From assembly GCF_037038585.1 (NCBI RefSeq), contig NC_092520.1, positions 122,792,001 to 122,856,000 of the forward strand: 64,000 nucleotides of DNA, read 5' to 3'. The notes beneath the pieces were generated by a model. It worked only from the letters and a program-made list of their open reading frames with translations. It was not told where the DNA came from and ran no database searches. Both the position numbers and the translations under genes were made by a program. The stretch comes from Patagioenas fasciata. Its lineage: Eukaryota; Chordata; Aves; Columbiformes; Columbidae. This document shows positions 1-14,700 of the stretch, piece after piece; the stretch's first letter is position 1, and each line of letters begins with the position of its first letter.

Positions 1-3000
1 TTCCTGTGAATTGTTTTTTTGGGACTGTGAAGAGGTGGTTTTTGTGGGGTTTTTTTTGTTTGTTTTGTTTTGGGTTTTCCTGTTTTCTTTTTTTTTTTTT
101 TTTTGAGTGCTCCTCTGGCCTTAGCTCTTCAGACACATTTCTGTTAGTGCTGGCAGGCCAGATTTGTGTGAAAAACTTTGATCCGATGTTGGATTTTGGA
201 ACAATAAAACTCCTACTGTGGGCTAAACGTGATGGCTTACAGTCAGTATGAAGAGCTCATTATGCCTTTATTTTTTTACATGTTACCAGTGCTCTCATCT
301 ATGGAAAAATCTCTGTTCCCATGGGAATAGGAACTATGTGTCTGCTAGCCAACCCAGATATTTTCCCACTCCATTCCCACACAGCTTTGAATGTTAATCT
401 GGACAATTTAAAGAACCTAGGGGTAAAATTAGCCCTAGAAAGCAGTATGGGCACCCAGCATCTAGAAAAATTGTTACAATAAAAGCGGAGAAGACTGAGC
501 CATGGCAAAAGATCAGACGTGGAAACCTCAAATGGTGTCAGCAGCTGACTGGGCAGACTAGAACAGATCTCTGGTTTCCTGGAAGCACTCCTCATGAATT
601 TTCACCTTGTGTTCAAAGTAAGGTTTCTGCTGTGATATCTCCCTTCCTCAAGCTTTTTTATATTAGCGGAAAGGTCAGTATTTTAATATAACAGGGGATA
701 TCTTCCCAGAAACAGCACAATTGTTTCTTCTGGTCTTTATGACCTTCTTATAAGTTTGAAAAATTCAGAGGATAAGTGGTAAATAATAAGCATGAATTTA
801 TTTGCTCTCAGCCTAATTTGTATTATGTGGATCATACAGCAAATTATTCAACACAGGCTCTAAAGCCTCTGCTCAGTGATTTTACACCACTCGGGATAGC
901 ACAAGCACACCTAATTTATTATCCTTGCTTTGTTTGCTTGCACTGTGTACAGAATGGCTGTTTTGATGGTCTGTATATAATATTTTCCGTTACAGAGTGT
1001 GCTTGGGCAGATACAGCTTTCATATAGCTACATGTTTCATATGTTTAACCAATTGTATGGATATGCATTTGTTAGCCTTTCCTGCTGAAATATTTGAGAG
1101 AGAGTTTTGGACTCTGTTTAGAATTTTCAGGTATTTATATCCTTTTGAGAAAATAGTTAGCTGTTTCTCAAAGGAGAAAAATGTCCCTGAACAGGCGTTT
1201 AGGAGAAGTGGAGCTGTTGATACAGCCCTGTCCCAAAACACTGTCTGTCTTAGTGCATAGATGATATGATTCAGATGTTTACAAATCGTTCTTCTCTGCT
1301 GGCATACACATATATGGTGTATTCCATTCTAAAATGAAGAATTTTTATTCATCTTGTCATTGTATAAATAATGTTAGGTCAAAAAAAGAAAATATTACTT
1401 CACTGTCTTTACTACCAGAAGCTTTGCTTTCAAAAATAGAGTAAATGTAAACAATTGCTTTTTTTGCCTTTCCCACTGAAATGGTGGAAGGTACCATCAG
1501 TGGAATAAACAAATATTTAACCAGAGAAGTATTTCAAAGTTTAGTAAGTCTTTAACTTAAAGTATTCCATAATGTTTTATTTTACCTTTATAAATTACTA
1601 TGAAAATGTTTCACATTAAGGAATCGATAACTTGTAAACAACATTTAACAATGTAAAATTTTACATCTTCTGACTCTGATTTGCTGCTCTGGTTGAAGGT
1701 AAGAGACTACAGTAGAGGTAAAAAAAAAAAAAAAAGCAAGCAGTGATTAGGAAGTACAACAAATCAAATAAGATGTGCTGAGACTTTAGACAGAGGTTGG
1801 ATTTTTTTGATGAATCTCCTTTCTCAGTGGAATTTCCAAACCAGTAACTATTTGGAAATGGAGTTTCCTGAGTTTCTCTTACCTTGCATGAAGAGGAATT
1901 GTCTTAAAGGAAGAGCTGATTAGAACCTCCACGCAGATCTGTATCCTTGTCTTCAGAGCACTGAAAGACAGACAGTGGTGGAGCCAATCCCCGTGGTCAG
2001 AGGAGAGATCCTGAACCTGCCCTGTATGATATGTGGTGCCATCAACGCTGGACTACAGGATGGAAGAGGACCTACAGCAAATAGCAGACATGATTACAGG
2101 AATTACAAAGGATTACAGGGAGAGTTTAACTTTGTGAAGAGGACCCTAAGGAAGCCACTTCTTTGTGTGATGGACATGGTTTTGAGGGGAGTTCAAGTCA
2201 GAAGTCAGCTGCACTTTGAGATACAGTAGGAGAGGTTCCCTGCAGAGCCTACATTTGCAGAAACCTGACATGGGGCTTCTTCAGATTTTTGCTGTCATTA
2301 TGAACTTACCTGTTCCTGGGAAAAACTTGGTGCTGGTGGTTTTGAAGATTGAGTTCTGTGCTAAAAATAACCAATGAAACAAACAAACCAGCAACCACAC
2401 CAGACCAAAAAAAAAAAAAAAAAGACCCACATATTTACAAGATGACCTCGGTTGATATTACTTTGGTTCTAGATAATAGAGTCAGATAGAAATATGTAGA
2501 AATACAGATATTAGTTTTCATTCTTGCAGAAAACCTTAAAGAATACTCCAGCTTCCTTCTTGGGGTACATATAGTCATATTTTATCCTCTGTTTTAAGAT
2601 GAACATACATATATATGTACAACTAGTACTTAACTTTCCATGTGACTTGCTGACTTCTGTGACATGATCCTGAGATGACTCCAGCTTTGAGGTTACTCTG
2701 AGCAACCTTTTCCCTAGGTGAGATCTTCCACTGAAAAACGGAATGACTTAAATTCAAAAACTTAGGTTTTAGTCAGTATCTAAACAAGGAGTATTATCCT
2801 TCTAGAAAGAGAAAACTGAGGTGACAGAAAGAAATAAGGGGCCTGTGTACACCTTGTTCTCGTCTTGTTCTGTCCTTGTAGGCAGGCCCTTGCTTCAAAG
2901 TTTGATTTCAGATAACTTAGTTTTTCTGTCTTGCATCAGATTTTGCACAGTACCTTTAGCAGCTCCTCGTCTGCTCTCAGCTCCTCATGGTGCTTTCTTT

Positions 3001-6000
3001 AGGAGATGCAGGTCATGGGCTCTTCTCTGGGACTCTCCTTCTATATAATGACTTCCAAGCTGGAGCTTTCTCTTCTAGAACAGATGTAGTTATTTCCAAG
3101 AAAAACAGGACTTCTCTCTTCCTTCCCAAGTGATAACTTGAATGAATCACCGCATTTCTAAAGACACGCGCTGCCCAAATTGGAAAAAAATGAAGGCCCA
3201 AACCCCAAAAAAGGCACATCAGGAACTTCACTTCTCTAAGAAGCCAAGTATTTAGGCCCAGTGGAAGATACATCTGGAAGGCCGGGGATCATCATCCCAA
3301 CAAGCAGCTATTGGAGTACAACTACCGCTGTGCCACACGGCAGCCCTCTGTGTGTGCAGCAAGTGTGTTCAAGTTGTCCAGGATATCTTATCTTCCAGGA
3401 GTAAAATGCCTGATTTTGCTACATATCAGAGATTTTCATCCTTCGTCACAGGTAGCAGGGAAATCCTTAGTCCACTGATTCTTCTGGAAAGAAAAGATCT
3501 AAATGTAGAAGATGCAATACCAATGGTTCTGTCAGTCTCCCTACAAAAGAGGAAAATGTGACACACGTGTGTAAACCTACGGGGTTTAGCCTGGAAAAAA
3601 ATCTTTGGGTATTAATGGAGATCTAGTTCTTCTTTCTCATCGTATTTATGCTAAAAGAGGAGTTGCAAAAAAGGACCAAAAAAAAAAAACTTAGTCTTGA
3701 CGGAGAAATATTTGCTGTAAATATTTGATTCTCCATTTACGCCACTGTATGTCCAGGAAAAAAAAAGGAGGATGGAAAGTGGCCATTTCAGTGACCTTGT
3801 GTCCCTCCCTTAGAGGAAGACGGCTGACAGTTACAGCAGTGCACAACCTTTCTATCCAGGGTTGGACACAAGATGACGCATGAAAAAAATGCATAGAACG
3901 GGTCTGCTGCCTAAAGAAAGGCATTTGGATGTAGCTGTTGAACAGAACTCTCTGTCATTTTAGATGCTCTGGGATATCTGTCTTGCCTCCAGACAACACT
4001 CCAGAAGCAGTAAATATTTCTCTTAGTCTTGCAGCATATCTGCCATCTCCATGTGAATGTCACAGGTGCCTCAAAGCATCTCAGATGACACCAGATGTTT
4101 GTCTGAGCAACTGAGGACCACCCTTCAAAACTGCATGATGTCAGCCTTTTGATCAAGTGGTCAGAAGTCAACAAATATATTATAACCCCATTGTAATGTG
4201 CAGATAAAGTACCATCAGCCTCAAAGTCAGCATTTGTATGCTGCTCTGCTGTCATTTGACAAAGCCACTGACAGAGGACAATAGAATAATGTCCTCCCTG
4301 CAAAGCTTTGGACTGATAGGTTAGTAGCATAATTTAGAGAAGATGGAATACATGATAAAGCAGCAATGACATGGAAAAGGACACAGGGAAGATGAGGTTC
4401 TTGAACCCTAAACTAGCACTTGCCTTCACTGCTTCTTGTTTTCTCAGTTGCCAAAGGGAACAGATTCTTATACGTTTTCCTCATTTGTTCCATATCCTTG
4501 TGCATTATAGTATCTATAGGACAATGAATCTGAAGAGCAGAAAAGGACTCAATGTATTTCATTTTTTAGAAAATAGAGTTATAACAATTCTGCAAAATCA
4601 AAGTTGTCTGATTTAGAAGAATGCTCATAACTAAAGTGACATTATTCCAATTACTAGCTCTTTCCCTGTAAAAACTAGAGATTACAATCAAAACTCTTTA
4701 CAGAAAATACATTGCTAGATGACCTGTGAAGTTCACTGTAGTGAATATGGCTCTAGAATACATAATTCTGAACTAGAAAATGTTTTCTTCTGACACCATA
4801 TTTCACTGAAGAAGTTAAAGATGGATGGATGTTGACATAAGTATGAAAACAAAAAAGAAAGATCAGCCTATGAAACAAGCTATCTGACAGTTAATGGTGA
4901 ACCTGTAGTATGAAAGGTTACAGATGTTAAGATCATTGCTGATAATGGAATACTTGAAAACAAAAGAAATAGCCTATGAGCTATGGCTTTTAAGCATAGA
5001 GAAAAATAAATCTCTGACTTGAATGTTTTAATCTCTAATCCTTTACATTTTGCAAGGGGAGCTGCTTATTGTTGGACATTTTGAGTCTCCACTCAATAGG
5101 CCAACAGGCAAGCATATTTGGCTGATTCAGAAATATGGATTCACTGCCTAACTATTATACAAGGTACTGTTCAACATAAGGTGCTTGATTCTGTTCGCAT
5201 ATTACTAACTTCTTTTAAGCTTATTGTTTATCTGTGAGGAGAAATACTCTCACTTGTTAATACAGTACTATGATTTCCCGTACTAATGATATAGCTCTGT
5301 ATTCCATTCACATTGCATGTGCAATGGCACAACTGTTGGTCAAATTACATTTCATGCACAGTCACTTTGAATATATTGGACAAAACTAAATTGAGAAAGT
5401 ATCATGAATTGTTTTCTATCACATGTTATTTCAGATTTCTTTCAATTACTTCACTAATGACTTATTTGCCAATAATATTATTTGAATGATGAAATGTGGA
5501 CTTTATGAATTACAAAGGAAAAATTGAACAATTGAACAGGAAAACAATTACAAAAAGACTGAATATGGAGAAGAAAATAAAACACCATATAAATAATGAA
5601 TATATAATATTTTGTCTTTGATAGCCTGAGTTACTGCTCTTCATTCACTCATAAAATGTTTTCTCCAATTATGTTCCTTCATACAGAATATCCTAACAGT
5701 CTGTTTATGGAAGAAATAACTCAGATGACATCGTAACTGCCAATTTCTTTCAAAAATATCTAAAAAGCACATATTTGCATAACTCTGGATGTTTTCAGGT
5801 GCAAAACATTACAGCGTCTGAATTAAAAAAACACCTAACAAATGTTTAAGACCTTCCTTACCCAAGACAATGCCTTCACTGAGGTTAAAATATAAGAAAA
5901 GGTGATGATTTTATAAATTGAAGCATGAAGCATGCACTTTCCAAAAATATCCTGTCATAAATAAAAAAAAAAAAAAAAATATGTTTTCTTGTAAGTTGTG

Positions 6001-6409
6001 CTCTCATCATGTCAAAACGCCTCACTGAACTCAGGAGCCTGTGCTACAGATAACATGCAGATGAAGTAAGAAACAGGAGCACCTCATGTCTGCTTCAGCA
6101 AAGCAGACTGTACAGAAATAGCTGCATGGAAGCATTAAGTAACTTACCAGCATGGCAGTGAGAAAGTGAGTTACATTACAATAACACTTCTGAAGTTTTA
6201 AGTCACGTACCTTTTACCTGCCTAGATAGATGCTTTTGCTGTCCATTTCCAGATTTCCTCTGCCTTTATCAATTCTTCTCATATAGCACATGCTAACATT
6301 GAAAACAAGTGCTCCATTCTGGTCAACAAGAACATTTAAAGGCTTGCTGTACAGGTAAAAAAAGTGTTTCTCCAAAGGATGCATTTTTTTATTATAAATA
6401 GTTGGATCT
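1..6409. other. Gene-free stretch, no recognisable exon
   Basis: I see no exon-like coding signal or recognisable repeat family in this AT-rich stretch. It holds a T/G-rich low-complexity tract at about 6-105, an A/C-rich tract ending in an 18-base A run at about 2375-2423, and A runs near 1719-1735 and 5961-5977. Open frames here are all under 140 codons, are not conserved to anything I recognise, and lack good splice sites. It lies far downstream of BTLA and is probably intergenic. Confidence 0.6.
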
Positions 6410-6790
6410 TTAGTTTGGAGAAGAGGAGACTGAGGGGTGACCTTATTAATGTTTATAAATATATAAAGGGTGAGTGCCACGAGGATGGAGTCAGGCTCTT
6501 CTCAGTGGCAAACAATGATAGGACAAGGGGCAATGGGATCGAGCTGGAACACAAGAGGTTCCACTTAAATTTGAGAAAGAACTTCTTCTCAGTGAGGGTA
6601 ACAGAGCACTGGAACAGGCTACCCAAGGGAGGTTGTGGAGTCTCCTTCCCTGGAGACATTCAAAGCCCGCCTGGACATGTTCCTGTGCGACCTCACCTAG
6701 GTGTTCCTGCTCCAGCAGGGGGATTGGACTAGATGATCTTTTGAGGTCCCTTCCCATCCCAAACATACTGTGATTCTGTGATACTGTGAT
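6410..6790 (+). mobile_element. CR1 LINE, 3' end fragment
   Basis: This 5'-truncated CR1 non-LTR retrotransposon keeps only the last part of the reverse-transcriptase ORF and the 3' UTR. The start reads like the conserved 'ttggagaagaggagactgag' block. It continues through the '...acttcttctcagtgagg' and 'cactggaacaggct' blocks. It ends in 'ggattggactagatgatctt', 'ggtccctt', and the 8-base tandem tail 'gtgattct/gtgatact'. The tail differs from the element at 9-11.8 kb, so this is a separate subfamily and a separate insertion. Severe 5' truncation is normal for CR1. The remaining frame is short and inactive. Confidence 0.95.
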
Positions 6791-9004
6791 ATATATGATT
6801 GAAGCACAGTAGTGTATAAAATAATAAGTACTAAGAATAATGCTTGTCTGCCCTAACTTGGAAGAAAAATTGTTTTGTCCCGTGGGAGTAGGAATCAAAA
6901 TTTTTTACTGAATCCTCATTTTGAGCATGTGTTTTCTTTCTGATCCATTATCTCCAGAGAACAAGCTGCCAGCAGCCCCTTGGCTTTCCCACATCCTGAG
7001 AAAATTCAGACCGCTTTCTTCACAGTTTGTCGTTTTCCCTTCCCAAGCAGTTGTGCAGGAAGAGGTACATCCCACCAGTTTGCTTTGCTGCCTGTGAGCA
7101 ATTCTGTTGATATAGTGACCCAATCCAGAGGGGAAGGGTGAGAGCTTGACTCTTTCAGTCTTGTAGCAAAACTTTCTAAATGGTTAACTCCCATCCTTTT
7201 TTCTTCTAAAGGTTTCTCATCACTACAACAAATTTTCTACAAACAGAGCACTGTGGAAGGGAGGATGCGAGATGTACGTGTGGGGGAGGGTTGGTTGCTA
7301 AGTTATTTTCTTATTCTGTAGCCTTCACTGCTTGAAACCAGGGAATGTGTCTGAAGCTGAGAGTTTTAGCTCACAAGAAGTGATTAGGAAGGGAAAGGAA
7401 GTGAGAGCCACAGCAGGTTGTTGCTATAGGTAGGTTAGGAACATGTACAGTGACCTTAATGCTGCAGCTTCACAGACAGGCTTTCTTGTCTTCCCCATCT
7501 TGGATCTCCTCCATCTTAACTTTTCTCACTACCCACATCTAGCCACATGCATTTTGTTTTTTCTTTTTTCCCCATTTCATCTTTTGTTTGCTCTTTTGAC
7601 TGATCACTTGCCATCACCTTTGTAACCTGTCATGCCCAAAGGTTATATACAGTGCAGTGGAAACAACTAAACAATGAACATTTTGGCTCTCAGTTGATTG
7701 CATACATTTTGCCAGTACTATTGGGATTCTTGTAGGTAATTTTGGGTAGATTTAAAACTGGTGTGGTTGTGAATGGCAAGGTTTGCTTTGGGCTGAAAAA
7801 GGTGTAGACACACAGGTCAAAGAAAGGCCTCATGCCATTTATTTTCAGCCATGGACAAACATGCTGTGAGGGTGTGGTTAGTCCAGTATGTGCCATAGAT
7901 TTTGTTAACTTATCAGCTCATCATTTAGATGTGGATTTATTAAAAAAAAATCAATTAAAATGCCCAAAAGTGTGAAAAAGTCCCATTTTTCCAGAACCTG
8001 TTACAATAAACATGATGAAAAGATAATTATAAAGGAAAACAGTGCAGACTGCACATCCTGATATTTCACAGGTAACTTTCATCTGAGTGACTCACTCTCC
8101 ATCAGAGAAAAAAAATGGCACTGCTTATTCTTTCCACTGTTATTATCTTGAGGTATTCCGCTTCCAGATCTGAGAAGCTTTGATTAAATCTCATAAACTG
8201 TAACTTTCCTTGTTATTTTTTCCAGTCGATTTTATGGTTATATGTATGTGTTTTGTCATCATGTTTTTTAACTGAGAACAATTGAAAAGCTGTGAAGATC
8301 AGAAAGAAACCTTTTGTGCCAGTGCTCATTGAGGTTCATTCTGGAAAATAGTTAATTATAGAAAAACAATTTTCAGAAAGATAATGGAACTACTTTCAGA
8401 AATCTAGTATGGTATCACATTCTGCTTTCACATATGTAAATGCAACTAGCTGAAGTCCCGGAGCAGCAGTGATGCAGTGCGTACTCCATAACTTATGTCA
8501 TTTTATGTATACCCTGCGATGACTCTAAACAGTGACCATATGTCAGAAACTGTATGTCAGTCCCTCATATGAGGCTCCTGCACAGAGGCAGGCTGAGGTG
8601 TTCTTAGACTTTTGGAAAGTCAAGGGTAAGGCTGACAGCACACTGCTAGGACCCACAAGGAAGGAGACATGCAAAAAGGGATGGTTTGGTATATGGTGAC
8701 TTTGTCATGACAAACCTCAGTTGCCAGTCACGGCCAAATGGTCATCTACTTCAATCAACAGTACCCTTCCTCACATGTTTTTGACGAGAGCTAGCACTAA
8801 ACTAAGCACACTGCTTGCTCTTACCTGTTGGTATGAAATATGGGCTATTTTATGGATTTATATGAAACACTATTATATTATTCAAGATCAGATTGTGAGG
8901 TTTGAATCCTACCCTGCCAGCCTATAGGAAGTTCTTTTTTTACAGCCGTTGATTAAAACATTAGTCCATAGGTTTTGTACTCCTGTTCACCAAAACTTCT
9001 TCTA
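6791..9004. other. Gene-free spacer between two CR1 insertions
   Basis: I see no gene, RNA or repeat family here. Base composition is ordinary AT-rich intergenic DNA with only short A or T runs. Open frames are short and lack splice context. Confidence 0.55.
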
Positions 9005-11787
9005 TTCATCTGAAAAGCCTGTATACTGATGCATGTAGTATGAGAAACAAGCAGGATGATCTGGAGGTGCAGGTCTTTCCCCAGAGCTATGGTGTCATTG
9101 GTATTAGTGAGACTTGGTGGGATGAGTCCAATGATTGGATTGCTGGGATGGAGGGCTACAGGTTGTTCAGGAGGGACATGCAGGGCAGGTAAGGTGGAGT
9201 ACTTGCACTATAGATAAGGGAGAAGTTTGACTGTACAGCCCTTGCAGTTATGGATGATATGTTCAAGAGCTTCTGGGTGAGGATTAGACATTATAGTGGG
9301 TATCTACTACTGACAGGCTGGCCAGGATGATAGCACTGATGAGTTATTCTATAGACAAACAGGAGAAATCTCTAGATTGATAGGCCTTGTGCTTGTGGAA
9401 GATTTCGACTTCCCAGACATCAACTGTGAATACCATATTGCAGTGACAAACAAGTCTGGAAAATTCCAGAAGTTTGTTGAAGATAACTTCTTATCACAAG
9501 TACTCAGTGAGTCAGCTAGAAAAGATACTGTCCTAGACTTGTTATTTGTGAAAAGAGAAGGACCCACAGGAGATGTGATGTTAGGTGTCTATCTTGGCCA
9601 CAGTGATCACAAAATGGTTACATCTGAAATTTTTGGTGTAATGATGAAAAGGGCAGCAGAGTTGCTACCATGGACTTCAGGAGAGGAAACTTGAAGCTAT
9701 TGAGGGTCCTGTTTAACAGAGTACCCTGGGAATCTGGTTTTGAGGGCTAAGGGGTCTATGAGTGCTAATCAGTCTTTAAGAACCACCTTTCAGAAGCACA
9801 GGAGCAGGCAATTCCAATGTGTCATAAGTCAAGCAAGAAGGGCAGGAGACCAGCTTGACTGAACAGGGAACTCCTCATGCAGCTCAAGAAGAAAAAGAAA
9901 TTGTACCATCTCTGGAACCAAGGTCAGGCTTTGCAGGAAGTTTACAGAGCTGTGGTTTGCATACACAGGGAGAAGACACGTAAGGCCAAAGCTGAGCTAA
10001 GGTTGAAACTGGCCACTATTGTGCCAGACAACAAGAAAAGTTAAGTATGTTAATAGAAAGAGGAAGTCTAAGGAAAACGTTGGACTGATACGTGTTGAAG
10101 GTGGTCACCTGACAAATATGGATGAACAAAAATTGGAGGTACTCAACCCTTTTTTTTCCGCCGTCTTTAATAATATCGACAGACCTTGGGTTGCCCCGCC
10201 CTCTGAGTTGGAAGACAATGACAGCAAGAACAGTGACTTTCCATTTGTGGACACTTAAATTGTAAGAGACCAGTTGCATCCATGGGGCCTGATGTGTTTC
10301 ACCCCAGAGTGCTGATGGAGATAGCAGATGTTAGAGCATGATCCATCTCAATCACAAAGTGAAGGTCTTGGGAGTCTGGGGAGGTCCCTGCTGACTGGAA
10401 GGTAGCCAATGTTATTCCACTTTACAAGAAGACCCAGGAAACTGCAGACCTGTTAGTCTAACCTCGGTACCTGGCAAAAATATGGGTACCATTGCAAGAC
10501 TCTTAAAGAATAATGCAATCATGAGGCACAGTCAACATAGGTTCACAAAGGGAAAATCCTGTCTAACTAATTTGACATCCTTCTATGATAAGGTCACCCC
10601 CATAGTAGATGAAGGGAAGCTGATGGTTGTAGTTTTTTCTCTATTTTAGTAAGGTTTTTTATACTGTCCCTCACATAGCATCCTTCTGTACAAGATGTCT
10701 AACAATGAGATGAGCATGTACCCGCTGTACAGCGTGAAGATCTGGCTGAACAGCAGAGCTCAAACAGTTGTAGTGAATGAGACTACATCTGGATGGCAAC
10801 GGGTCACCAGCAGTGTTCCTCAAGGCTCAATTCTAGGGCCAGTTCTGTTTAATATGTTTATCAATGAGGTAGATGCAGGAGTTGAATGCTCGATTAGCAA
10901 ATATGCTAATGGTACTAAACTGGGAAGTGATGTTGGCTCTCCTGAGGGACAAGAGGCTTTGCAGAGGGTTCTAGACAGATTGGAGCACTGGCCAATGATT
11001 AATGGGATGAAATTTAAGAAGTTCAAATGCTGGATCCTACACTTCAGACAGACTAACACCAGGCACAAGTATAAATTGTGAGAGGAGTGACTGGAGAGCA
11101 GCACTGCAGAAAAGGACCTAGGGGTGTTGGGTGACATTAAGCCCAATATGAAACAGCAGTGTGTGTCCTGGCACCCAAGAGGACAAACTGCATCCTGAGG
11201 TTCATCAAGCATAATATCACCAGCCAGTCAAAAGAGGAGATTATCCCACTGTATTCAGCATTGGTGTGGCCTCACTTTGAGTGGTGTGTGGAATTCTGGG
11301 CCCCACAATTTAAGAAGGATGTGAAGGTCCTTGAACACATTCAGAAAAGAGCAACAAAGCTGGTAGAAAGGCTGGAAGATGTGTCCTGCGGAGTGGCTAA
11401 GGACTTTGGATTTCTCCAGTTTGGAGAAAAGGAGGCTGAGGGATGACCTCCTTCCTCTCTGCACCTTCCTGAGCAGCAGACATGGAAAGGGAGATGCTGA
11501 GCTCTTCTCCCTGGTATCCAGTGATAGAATGTGTGGGAATGGTTCAAAGCTGCATCAGGAGAGGTTTAGACTGGATATTAGGAAGCAGTTCTTTACCAAG
11601 AGGGTGGTCAAACACTGGAACAGGCTTCCTTAGAGAAGTGGTTGATGCCACAAGCCTGTTAGTGTTTAAGAGGCTCAATGGTCAATGCCATAGTGTGGCA
11701 TTTGGTTGTCCCTGAAATTGTCAGGTAGTTGGACTAGATGATTGTTGTAGGTCCCTTCCAACTGAACTATTCTATTCTATTTTATTA
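9005..11787 (+). mobile_element. CR1 LINE, 5'-truncated copy with EN and RT remains
   Basis: About 2.8 kb of CR1, a chicken-repeat-1 class LINE, in one orientation. At 9018-9190 the frames read an endonuclease start with 'ISETWWDES' and 'GYRLFRRDMQGR'. At 9377-9694 they read the rest of the endonuclease, including 'EDFDFPDIN' and the catalytic 'GHSDHKM' block. At 10700-11080 the reverse-transcriptase core contains 'SVPQGSILGPVLFN'. The position that should read YADD-like residues reads 'KYANGTKL', so both catalytic aspartates are gone. At 11240-11370 a frame reads '..FEWCVEFWAPQFKKD..', a typical CR1 C-terminal block. The 3' UTR ends with 'ttggactagatgattgttg' and a short (ATTCT)n tail. Many stops and frame breaks interrupt it, so it is a dead, moderately old copy. 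Full CR1 is about 4.5 kb. Confidence 0.96.
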
Positions 11788-14700
11788 TTTTCTGTCTACA
11801 AAGTTATTCCATGTCCATATTCCCAAAGGAAGTAAGCATCTAATTTTGGGCAGTTGCATTCAATTCTCCTCCAGTAAAAATGACAGACTCCATAAATATC
11901 AGGCTGATATTTCTAAAGCAACGTGAAAGATTGTCAAATTGATGGATTACAGGAAACTCCACGGAAAGTCAGCATTTAAGTAGGTCCCAAAGAGGAGACA
12001 GATCCATGAATCCCAGCATTTTGCCAAAGTTAGCCACAAGGCTGTACCTGACTTTGAAACTGGTGACTGATTTCCTGTTATTGTGTGTTGTCATCAGATA
12101 TTTATTTAGATGAAATGTAAACTTATTTTGTTTTATATAGCTGTTAAACCAGCAACCTTCAGTTTCCAGGGGCAGTAATTAATAAAAAGGGGGCTGGTCC
12201 ACATTTGGAGTACCTTGTACCCTTTATAGGACCTGCCTGTGAGCTAGTAAAGCAGAATATTGGTTGGAGACAGATCTACCAGTGAGAATGCAGACCCTAG
12301 TATTCTTGGCTTGCAGCAAGCTAGCTAAAGAATGCCAGGGTCCCCAGGTTGACTCCAGGTTTGTTACCATCCTTCCCTAATCACCTACAGTATAAAGAAG
12401 CAGAGGCTACTTATTCTCTTGCTGAAAGATGTCATCTTACCCTGTAAGCCAACCTTCAGTGGCACCCATAGGTCCTGTGGGAGCGGGAGCATGTGCACTA
12501 CACATATAATAAATTAATGTCATAACTCAAGGTAGAAAGGGTTGTGGTGAGCACTCATGCTATGTCCTTCGTGATAGTCCATTTTGTGTAGAGCTTGTGG
12601 TTGCAGGGCATTAACCCCCATTTTTTTTTGTTCGGTGAGATTTCTGGGGCTTTTGATGTGGAGTAAATTTTTCTGCTATGAAGTCAACTATACTAGTGGC
12701 ATGCAGAACAGCTGTATATATTCTATTTTGTGGTTTTACTTTACCTGGCTTTATTGTTCAGCTCATACAATGATGGGTGGCAGGCACTGATTGATGTCAT
12801 ACTGTAGTACTGCTGAATAGTTGCACATTGTGGTTTAGATTAGGCTTCAAAGGCACTAAGCTGATCCTACGTGACTGTATTCATGAATTTGCCCAAGAAA
12901 AATAATTTTAGATTACTTTTGCTGTTGGTCACAAAAGCTGCTTGCAGCAAACATTGTAGTAGAAGGTCTTCCATCTAGAGGCTGAAGTTCAGGTATGCTA
13001 TGGACGTCAAACAGGTTGAATGTCAATTCTTGATTCTGTCTCCTGTCCATTTGTCACAAAATTACTTGCATGGAGTTTGTTTACCATATTACTGATTTAC
13101 TGCTGAAACTGAAAGTTGGGAAATTAATCTAATGCGTGGGAGGAAAAAATCAGAAAAAGTTAACTCATTTTACATTATGGGATTTGTATATAGTCTTGGC
13201 TTCTGTTTATATTGAATCTAAATTTGAACATCAATTTAAGTGACTCACTAAAACTAAATTAAACTTATGTATCAGTGCTTTCTGAACTGTCCTGCGAGCC
13301 TTTTATATTATTTTCTTTGACAAATTATCAGAGTCCAGGAAAAGTTATTCATTTCTACTTACTTTGACGTATTCAGCAAAGTCCCTCTTAGTTCTCCTTA
13401 GCTCCAGTTTGGCAGCTGGTGTCATTTTAAGGCCCAAAATAGTACATTAGATAAGTGGCATTTCCTGACTGGCCTAATCTGAAGTTGAGCGAAATCAGCA
13501 AGGAAATCCCCTATTTAAAGCAGTGGGTGTTTTAAAGGTGTTAAGCCCTTGTATTCTTAAAAGTGTGTAAGTAGTTAGATTACCTAGGAAGGGGGATCTT
13601 TGTGAAAGCTGTGCCCAAAATGTCCAAGCCTGAGTACTAGGTAGCAAGTAACTGCATTTACATTTGTCTGTGACTTATTTAGTTTCCTGGACTTGCTTGG
13701 ACTGGAATTTGTCTGGTGGTGCCACAAAATACTCAGTGAGGCCCAAAATAAAGTTTTGTAAGCTGAAGAGGAAGCCCACTGCCTTCAGGGTGCTGTTGCA
13801 AAGTAGTTTGCAAAGGGCAACAGGAAAGACAGTGTTTTTCCTAAATGGATGAACCATAATTTCAGCAGCGTTATTGGTGAAACTAACGGGAATTGGCAAC
13901 AAGGATCCCACTGATGAATGGATGGTAGGTAATACACAGGAAAAGGGTGTGTGAACTCCTTTTTTGTGGTTGAGTGTCTAAAGCTAATTACATGAAGAAT
14001 GGAAAAGACCAAGGCATGGCCAAAGACAACACCATCTGCCCTTGAAATCAAAAAATGGAAAGGCGATCCTAAAAAAAAAGTAACTTACCCAGATGACAGG
14101 ATGATTATTAGGAAAAACAGCATTATAACCTTATGTAAACAGAAGTTACAAAATGATAGAATAAAAAAATGTATGTATGCAATCTTAATTTGACCTCCTT
14201 GGATGTGTGAATGAGCATAATCTCAACCTACTTTTTCCTCATGGGACTCTCCCTCATTCAGTGACTGAAACAGAAAACACTCATCTATTTTGTTTTTTTC
14301 AAGATGTGATTTTCAGTGATTTTTCACTGTTTGGAGCACTTCAGGAGCCCATAGTTTCCTGTACCCTACTCCTCCTCCTCTTCTGCCTCCCTCCAGAGGA
14401 AGAGGAGGGCATGGGCATGCAGAACCCTTGGGAGCTGCAGGGTGGCTGGGGGCAGTGAGGATTGGAGACACAGGGCTCAGGAAATGAGTAATACACAATC
14501 AGGTTGGAAGTGCTTCCTACCTTTGTCTTCTCTTTCGTGAAGGAATGTGAGTCATCATGGACTAACACAACAATTTGACTGTGAGGCAAACTTAAAGACA
14601 GCAGATATATTTGTCTACCATGAAGGTCCTATTTGCCATGTCCTTTTAAGGTCAGATTCATTGCTTAACCAAGGCAACCGTTTCTAAAACAGCAGCTGAT

